From NCBI GenBank assembly GCA_965227095.1, contig CBDDFL010000001.1:2294001-2358000 (forward strand): a stretch of DNA of 64,000 nt, in the 5' to 3' direction. A program made the translations under genes and the position numbers. Below, piece after piece: positions 59,489-64,000 of this stretch. The DNA is from JANQMY01 sp965227095. Lineage in GTDB: Bacteria > Pseudomonadota > Alphaproteobacteria > JANQMY01. Position 1 is the first letter of the stretch. The number at the start of each line of letters is the position of its first letter. The notes under the pieces were generated by a model. That model was given only the letters and a program-made list of their open reading frames with translations. It was not told the origin of the DNA and ran no database searches.

Positions 59489-60001
59489 ATGCAGTACCTC
59501 ATCCGTGAAATCCGTCGTCGGAACATTTTGCGCGTCGCCGGCGTCTATGGTGTTGTCGCCTGGCTGTTGGTGCAGCTAGCCACCGTGCTGGAAACGACTT
59601 TTTTCCTGGCCGAGCCTTTCGACCATGCGGTTCTCGTGACCCTGTTGGCCGGATTGCCCGTTGTCCTTGCCGCGGCGTGGACGCTTGAAGTGACACCGGA
59701 TGGTATCCGCCCCCACGGCACCAATGAGATGATCGGCCAAATCGATGATGACGAAAGCAATGTGGATGTCGTCATGGCGGGTGCTTTTGCGTTGCTGGCC
59801 TGTTTTGTGGCCACAGACGTTATGGTTGCCGACCGGGCAGTGCCCCTGTCTGAAGCCGCGTTGGAGCGGGCCGACCAAGTTCAAATCGCCAATGAAGCCG
59901 TGGTCGAACTTCCCCCGTTGATCGAAACCGCAGAGGCCGCGGATGGTGAGCTTTCGGAAGACGCCCCCACCGGCAGTGTTGCGCCTGTGACGGCCGAGTA
60001 G
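59489..60001 (+). CDS. stand-alone membrane module like the N terminus of TolB/TPR or cyclase-type proteins
   Basis: A 170-residue protein. YLIREIRRRNILRVAGVYGVVAWLLVQLATVLE split across the first helix, then GLPVVLAAAWTLEVTPDGIRP, is the conserved N-terminal segment of a large group of adenylate-cyclase-like and TPR proteins (COG5616-type). Here it is followed only by a third helix (VDVVMAGAFALLACFVATDVM) and an acidic tail ending GSVAPVTAE; no cyclase, TPR or DNA-binding domain exists. Start ATG at 59489 has GGAGG eight bases before it. Either a naturally minimal form or a truncated gene; the stop is clean. Confidence 0.75.
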   Translation: MQYLIREIRRRNILRVAGVYGVVAWLLVQLATVLETTFFLAEPFDHAVLVTLLAGLPVVLAAAWTLEVTPDGIRPHGTNEMIGQIDDDESNVDVVMAGAFALLACFVATDVMVADRAVPLSEAALERADQVQIANEAVVELPPLIETAEAADGELSEDAPTGSVAPVTAE

Positions 60002-60074
60002 AGATTGACGCGTACCAAGCTTTATCGTTCGCGAAGGCCCTAGACGCATTCCGTACCCGGTGGGATAAAGCGGC

Positions 60075-60869
60075 ATGACGAAGGTTGATGAATTGGTGGC
60101 GCGCGTCAGCAACGCGTACACATTCCATGCGTGCTTGGGCCAGGAAACCCATGCTCTCGCTTACGGCCACGTTATTCGTGATCGATCAAATCCTGATGTG
60201 TGGATGTCGAATGCCGTTCATGGGGCCACGGCGGAAACGCCCGAGGAACGGGCGGATCTGTTCAAAGATGTTGAGCGGTTGTTCGATGGGTATTCTTATC
60301 GGCATTTTATTGTCGATCCGGTCACGCCACCCCCATTGATCGCGGCGCTGGCGTTGGACGGATATGACGAGAAGACAGCGACCTTGCAGTCGGTTTTACA
60401 GGGCAACATTTCAAGGCCGGTGCCTGATGTCACCATCGTGCCCGTTACGACCGATGACGATTGGGACACGCTCCACGCCTTAGTCCGGTTAGACCATGAA
60501 GAAGGAGAACGGACCAAAGGCTATCCCATGGATGAAACCATCACCCGGGGCATTGTGGAGGCCTATCGAAAAAAAGAAGGGCCATGCCAATTCTTTTTGG
60601 CGCAAGTGGAAGGAACCGCGTGTGCCTATGGATCGGGGATTAACTGCCCCGATGAGATTGGCATGGTGGAAGATCTTTTTACCTTGCCGGACTTTCGCAA
60701 ACGCGGGCTTGCGTCGGCGATCATCACGCATTGCATCGAGCACGTACGGGCCCGGGGCGCGGGTCCGGTTTTTATCGGTGCCCATGTGAATGACACGCCG
60801 AAAGACCTTTACCATCGGCTGGGGTTCGAGCCATTGTTCCTGACACGGACTTATTTCAAAGAATTGTGA
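60075..60869 (+). CDS. GNAT acetyltransferase with N-terminal extension
   Basis: A 264-residue protein. Residues 120-264 form a GNAT domain: DDDWDTLHALVRLDHEEGERTKG, GMVEDLFTLPDFRKRGLASAIITHC (acetyl-CoA loop) and DLYHRLGFEPLFLTRTY. Residues 1-115 are a second, degenerate GNAT-like half (HVIRDRSNPDVWMSN...DGYSYRHFIVDP), a layout seen in tandem GNAT proteins. Target unknown. The following 410-base spacer holds no gene. Confidence 0.83.
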   Translation: MTKVDELVARVSNAYTFHACLGQETHALAYGHVIRDRSNPDVWMSNAVHGATAETPEERADLFKDVERLFDGYSYRHFIVDPVTPPPLIAALALDGYDEKTATLQSVLQGNISRPVPDVTIVPVTTDDDWDTLHALVRLDHEEGERTKGYPMDETITRGIVEAYRKKEGPCQFFLAQVEGTACAYGSGINCPDEIGMVEDLFTLPDFRKRGLASAIITHCIEHVRARGAGPVFIGAHVNDTPKDLYHRLGFEPLFLTRTYFKEL

Positions 60870-60877
60870 CGGGCCCG

Positions 60878-60960
60878 TCAGCTCGCAATTCGGTACCGAT
60901 CCACTTGATTATCGTCCGAGCGACCGTCGACGGAATGGTTATACCGGTCGATCGAACGGG
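60878..60960 (-). pseudogene. remnant of 2OG-oxygenase (IPNS-like) C-terminal end
   Basis: Read on the minus strand up to the TGA at 60880-60878, the last residues are SDDNQVDRYRIAS-stop. The intact IPNS-like gene 400 bases away ends EDDIQVDRYKIAS-stop. About 70% base identity holds over some 45 bases and then fades upstream. This is most simply the eroded 3' end of a second gene copy. Confidence 0.65.
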
Positions 60961-61026
60961 AACAATGGGCTGGGGTACAAACCCCGACCCTCGAGAGGGA
61001 TGTGAATTAAGACGCAGGGTGCCATC

Positions 61027-61184
61027 TAACCTCCCCCTTGTGGGGAGGTCGAAAAATTGGCCGATAGGACGATTTTTCGGGTGGGGGCTATTTGATAAGT
61101 TATAGAAATCACTAGGCTACGCTCCCCCACCCGAAAGCTCTCGCTGATGCTCGACCTTTCGACCTCCCCACAAGGGGGAGGTTA
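61027..61184. repeat. 158-base nested inverted repeat
   Basis: A perfect 28-base inverted pair, 61027-61054 and 61157-61184 (TAACCTCCCCC... / ...GGGGGAGGTTA), each arm itself a palindrome (ACCTCCCC-CTTGT-GGGGAGGT). Inside it, a second perfect 13-base pair lies at 61075-61087 and 61124-61136 (TTTCGGGTGGGGG). It can form a cruciform on DNA or a branched hairpin in RNA. Confidence 0.85.
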
Positions 61185-61279
61185 AGGTGCGTTTCCGTTT
61201 CTGCCTATTGCCCTAGCGACGGTCGGTGGTTGTACGGCAGAGACTGCGGCGAAGTCGTGCAACACCTTACCTAAAAGGC

Positions 61280-62224
61280 CTAACTCGCGATCTTGTAGCG
61301 GTCTACCTGGATGTCGTCCTCGCCGATATTGGCGAAATTGTCATCAATCCGGCCTTGGATGAATTCCTTCCACGTAAACGGGCGATATTTGGGCGCGCCG
61401 AGGGCCGCGATGGGTTCGATCAATGCGGTGGCACTGGGCTGAAAAAAGAACGGCATGCTGTAGCGTGACTTGCCCGCGGGCACGGGCACCACGCGGTGAA
61501 TGGCCGCCTTGTATTGGCCGTTCGACCACACCTGCATAACATCGCCCACATTGACCACGATGGCGCCGGGCACCGGCGGCACGGGGATCCACCCATCCTC
61601 GTCGGAATGGGTTTCAAGACCGCCCACATCGTCTTGGTAGAGCAGGGTAATGGCACCGGGGTCCGTATGGTGGCCCAGAGCCATGTCGCCCAGGGCTTCC
61701 ACTTTTGCCTGTTCTTCCGGTTCTAAGTGGTCCGTTGACGGATAATGATTTAGGCGCGCGGTGCTGGTGGGCGCTTCGGAGAATGCACTGTCGAGACTGT
61801 CCTCGGCCTGGCCCAAGGTCTGACAGAGGATCTTCACCAACCGTTTTGACAAGTCCCCGCTGGCGTAGAAATAGTCGCACAACACATCCCGGAATGCCGG
61901 TTCGTCTTGCGGCCAGGGCATGCGTCCGAAATTGCCTTCCGTGCGGGGGGCGTAGAAGTCGAACACTTCTTTCAGGTCCCGTTTTTGCTTGGTGAGTTCC
62001 CGGTCGTAATAACCCATGGGGTTGTCGGCGGTGCGCATGACTTGACGTTTGACGGCCATGGGGTGCGCAAAAAAGCCTTCCGCTTCTTTTTGCAGCTTCG
62101 CGAGATGCTCTTCCAACCCGTGATTGATGACCAGGAAGAAACCATGGTCCCGGCAGGCCCGGTCAATCTGGGAGAGGGCGTCTTGATCCAGCTTGCTGAG
62201 GTCTATCGTTGGGACGTTGGTCAT
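61280..62224 (-). CDS. isopenicillin N synthase-like 2OG-Fe(II) oxygenase
   Basis: A 314-residue DIOX_N plus 2OG-Fe(II) oxygenase protein. Iron ligands: His and Asp in GHHTDPGAITLL near residues 185-187 and His in AAIHRVVPV near 243; SRYSMPFFF carries the Arg-x-Ser that binds 2-oxoglutarate. N-terminal domain has DHGFFLVINHGLEEHLAKL. The family includes flavonol synthase, gibberellin and ethylene-forming enzymes; bacterial substrates are mostly unknown. A partly erased second copy of its 3' end lies at 60878-60960. Confidence 0.93.
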   Translation of the reverse strand: MTNVPTIDLSKLDQDALSQIDRACRDHGFFLVINHGLEEHLAKLQKEAEGFFAHPMAVKRQVMRTADNPMGYYDRELTKQKRDLKEVFDFYAPRTEGNFGRMPWPQDEPAFRDVLCDYFYASGDLSKRLVKILCQTLGQAEDSLDSAFSEAPTSTARLNHYPSTDHLEPEEQAKVEALGDMALGHHTDPGAITLLYQDDVGGLETHSDEDGWIPVPPVPGAIVVNVGDVMQVWSNGQYKAAIHRVVPVPAGKSRYSMPFFFQPSATALIEPIAALGAPKYRPFTWKEFIQGRIDDNFANIGEDDIQVDRYKIAS

Positions 62225-62268
62225 GGTTCGAGATTCCTGCGGTCGGGTTCACCTTAATACGTGATGTC

Positions 62269-62364
62269 ATCCCAGCGAAGGCTGGGATCCATATTCCCTG
62301 AATTCATACCAAAAATGGTTGGTGCTTATGGATCCCGGACAGCGCCATTTGGCGCTTCCGGGAT
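62269..62364 (+). repeat. hairpin plus two-tier hairpin repeat between oxygenase and aminoacylase genes
   Basis: First stem ATCCCAGC / GCTGGGAT with loop GAAG (62269-62288). Second: outer arms ATCCCGGA (62332-62339) and TCCGGGAT (62357-62364) enclose inner arms AGCGCC / GGCGCT around ATTT (62341-62356). Same plan as 58580-58677 and as the GIY-YIG repeats, with different arm sequences. Confidence 0.75.
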
Positions 62365-62376
62365 GACGATCAGAGA

Positions 62377-64000
62377 TTACTCCGCGGCTAATGCTTGCGG
62401 TGCCGCTTGAGCGCCGCGGATCAATTTGCCGGGCAGCGCGCCTGTGGGCTTGCCATTTTCAAAAATGACATCGCCATTGACGATGGTGGCCACATAGCCT
62501 TGCGCCCCTTGCACCAAACGGCGGCCATTGGCGGGCAGGTCATAGACCAGGCGTGGACGTTCGATCTTCAAGTTTTCGAAATCGATGATGTTGATATCCG
62601 CTTTCATGCCGGGTGCGATGAGACCACGGTCGTGCAAGCCATAGGCTTCCGCCGTTTCGCGGGTCTGCATTTGGATCGCCCGTTCCACGCTGATCTTGTC
62701 ACCCCGGCTTCGGTCGCGGGCCCAGTGGGTCAGCATAAAGGTGGTGTAGCTGGCATCGCAAATCACACCGCAATGGGCGCCGCCGTCCGACAGGGACAAG
62801 CGGGTGTACGGATGATCCATCATCTCACGCACATGGTCGAGATTGAAATTGGCGTAATTGAGCAATGGCAGATAAATGAAACCCCGGCCATCGTCTTCCA
62901 GCAAAATGTCATAGGCAATTTCCTGCGGCGTCACGCCTTTTGCGTCGGCCAATGCCTGCAGACTGTCTTCCGGTGACGGCTCATAATTTGGGGTTTGTCC
63001 CAGCGGGAACATGCGATCGAAACCAGCCATCACGATCGCCGCCAGTTCCATATCCGTGGACGGCTGTTCGCTGAGAATTTTGGCGCGGATTTCAGGTTCC
63101 CGCATTTTCTCGAGCCGTTCAGCGAAGGGGAGGTGTGCAATCGACTGGTAGGTCGGATGCGAACTGAACGGATGCACGGTGCCGTCTAGACTGAGCAACA
63201 GGCCGTTACCACGCACGGCAATTTGGGCGGTGACTTGGGCACCATTTGCATTGGCGTCGTCCATGCGTTGCAGATAACGGCGCCAATTGTCAGGATCGAG
63301 CGGGCTTTGCAGGCAGGCAAAGCTGACGGGCATGCCGCTTTCGCGGGACATTTGCGCCATGATGTCGAATTCGTTTTCTTCCGGGTTCAGGTCCGATGCC
63401 ATTTCGAAAACGCCATGGGGGAATTCTCCCAACACTCGGGCGATGCCCAGCATTTCGTCATTCTCGGCGGTGGTGCCGGGGACCACTTCACCATCCACCG
63501 CGCGGTGCAGAACCGTGCGCGAGGTGGAAAAGCCCAGCGCGCCCGCGGCCATGCCGTTGCGCACCACATCCGCCATTTTTTCAATGTCTTCCGGCGTCGC
63601 TTTTTCGTTCTTCGCCCCCCGGTCGCCCATGACATAGGCACGGACAGCGCCGTGCGGCACTTGGGCGGCGACGTCAATGGCCAATGGTTTGCGGTCCAGC
63701 GCGTCCATATATTCGCTGAACGATTCCCATTCCCATTGAATGCCTTCCGCAAGAGCGGTGCCCGGAATGTCTTCGACGCCTTCCATCAGACCGATCAGCC
63801 ATTCATGACGGTCCGGGGCTGCCGGGGCAAAGCCCACCCCGCAATTGCCCATGACCACGGTGGTTGCTCCGTGCCAGGATGATGGGGTGAGATACGGGTC
63901 CCACGTGACCTGGCCATCGTAATGGGTATGAATATCGACCCAACCGGGCGCGACCAACAGCCCATCGGCATCGATTTCTTTGTTCGCATCACCCAGATTG
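62377..64000 (-). CDS. N-acyl-D-amino-acid deacylase family amidohydrolase (N terminus off right edge)
   Basis: At least 541 residues, reading in frame off the right edge; about 30-40 N-terminal residues should be missing. APGWVDIHTHYDGQVTWDP holds the HxH metal motif, HGATTVVMGNCGVGFAPA the Cys of D-aminoacylases, and LSDGGAHCGVICD the catalytic Asp. The family hydrolyses N-acyl-D-amino acids or related dipeptide/urea compounds. SDGGAHCG and GLIAPGMKADINIIDFENL near the C terminus are family features. It precedes the IPNS-like gene on the same strand, with a repeat-containing 152-base spacer. Confidence 0.92.
   Translation of the reverse strand, partial: NLGDANKEIDADGLLVAPGWVDIHTHYDGQVTWDPYLTPSSWHGATTVVMGNCGVGFAPAAPDRHEWLIGLMEGVEDIPGTALAEGIQWEWESFSEYMDALDRKPLAIDVAAQVPHGAVRAYVMGDRGAKNEKATPEDIEKMADVVRNGMAAGALGFSTSRTVLHRAVDGEVVPGTTAENDEMLGIARVLGEFPHGVFEMASDLNPEENEFDIMAQMSRESGMPVSFACLQSPLDPDNWRRYLQRMDDANANGAQVTAQIAVRGNGLLLSLDGTVHPFSSHPTYQSIAHLPFAERLEKMREPEIRAKILSEQPSTDMELAAIVMAGFDRMFPLGQTPNYEPSPEDSLQALADAKGVTPQEIAYDILLEDDGRGFIYLPLLNYANFNLDHVREMMDHPYTRLSLSDGGAHCGVICDASYTTFMLTHWARDRSRGDKISVERAIQMQTRETAEAYGLHDRGLIAPGMKADINIIDFENLKIERPRLVYDLPANGRRLVQGAQGYVATIVNGDVIFENGKPTGALPGKLIRGAQAAPQALAAE

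Larger units (their letters stand above)
60870..61279. other. 410-base spacer with gene remnant and nested palindrome
   Basis: No intact gene. Contains the decayed 3' end of a 2OG-oxygenase paralogue (60878-60960) and a four-armed inverted repeat (61027-61184). The remaining bases (61185-61279) lie between the palindrome and the stop of the intact oxygenase gene. Confidence 0.7.

Overview
The window reads as ordinary chromosome from an alphaproteobacterium of moderate GC. The support is gene content and order: histone-deacetylase-like hydrolase / xseB / ispA / dxs / tlyA / RNA methyltransferase; dnaJ-like / fabI / aroC beside pdxH; a TIGR02301-type exported protein; and an NAD-regulator-type Nudix fragment at the left edge. 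The many acyl-CoA, Fe(II)/2-oxoglutarate, VOC and MBL-fold enzymes suit a heterotrophic marine or soil member of a Rhodospirillales- or Parvibaculales-like group, but the exact order cannot be fixed from sequence reading alone. About 92% is coding. I see no rRNA, CRISPR array, prophage, insertion sequence or plasmid replication gene.

Layout. 1-4.3 kb (minus): Nudix fragment, Cys-phosphatase, HD hydrolase, KAS III, tag and ygfZ. 4.36-6.67 kb (plus): a family 9 glycosyltransferase coupled to a dihydroorotase-like enzyme. 6.67-7.26 kb: a small GIY-YIG gene enclosed by hairpin repeats. 7.26-10.7 kb (minus): a molybdopterin oxidoreductase and an MFS transporter. 10.96-14.2 kb (plus): acuI, LysE exporter and a ThDP enzyme. 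14.2-22.7 kb: short alternating operons, including a Sua5/TsaC - methyltransferase - FAD dehydrogenase operon. 22.9-33.1 kb: ten plus-strand genes from an acyl-CoA dehydrogenase through isoprenoid precursor synthesis (ispA, dxs) to RNA methyltransferases. 33-36.8 kb (minus): dnaJ-like, fabI, unknown membrane protein, aroC. 37-46.4 kb: pdxH, CDF transporter, antiporter, SDR, GNAT, class III aminotransferase, acyl-CoA ligase, DUF1499, HD protein. 46.4-47.1 kb: the longest gene-free, AT-rich stretch. 47.1-57 kb: DUF898 protein, MBL, GST, an S1P-lyase-like PLP enzyme overlapping a Spinster-type MFS gene, TauD-like dioxygenase, EamA transporter, CurA-like reductase. 57.1-64 kb: TraB/GumN protein, tRNA-Gln, repeat-rich spacers, VOC, a stand-alone membrane module, GNAT, IPNS-like oxygenase and a D-aminoacylase cut by the right edge.

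Functionally the window mixes housekeeping (DOXP pathway entry, shikimate end step, type II fatty acid synthesis, pyrimidine-like amidohydrolase, PLP salvage, tRNA t6A) with fatty/organic acid catabolism (acyl-CoA dehydrogenase, acyl-CoA ligase, AcuI-type reductase).

No clear new defence or mobile system stands out. The best candidates for a second look are: the GIY-YIG gene inside two-tier hairpin repeats, with the same hairpin plan recurring at 58.6 and 62.3 kb; the eroded 3' end of a second 2OG oxygenase next to a 158-bp nested palindrome; the S1P-lyase-like/Spinster gene pair; a dihydroorotase with Gln in place of the first metal-binding His; and many convergent gene pairs whose stop codons overlap.
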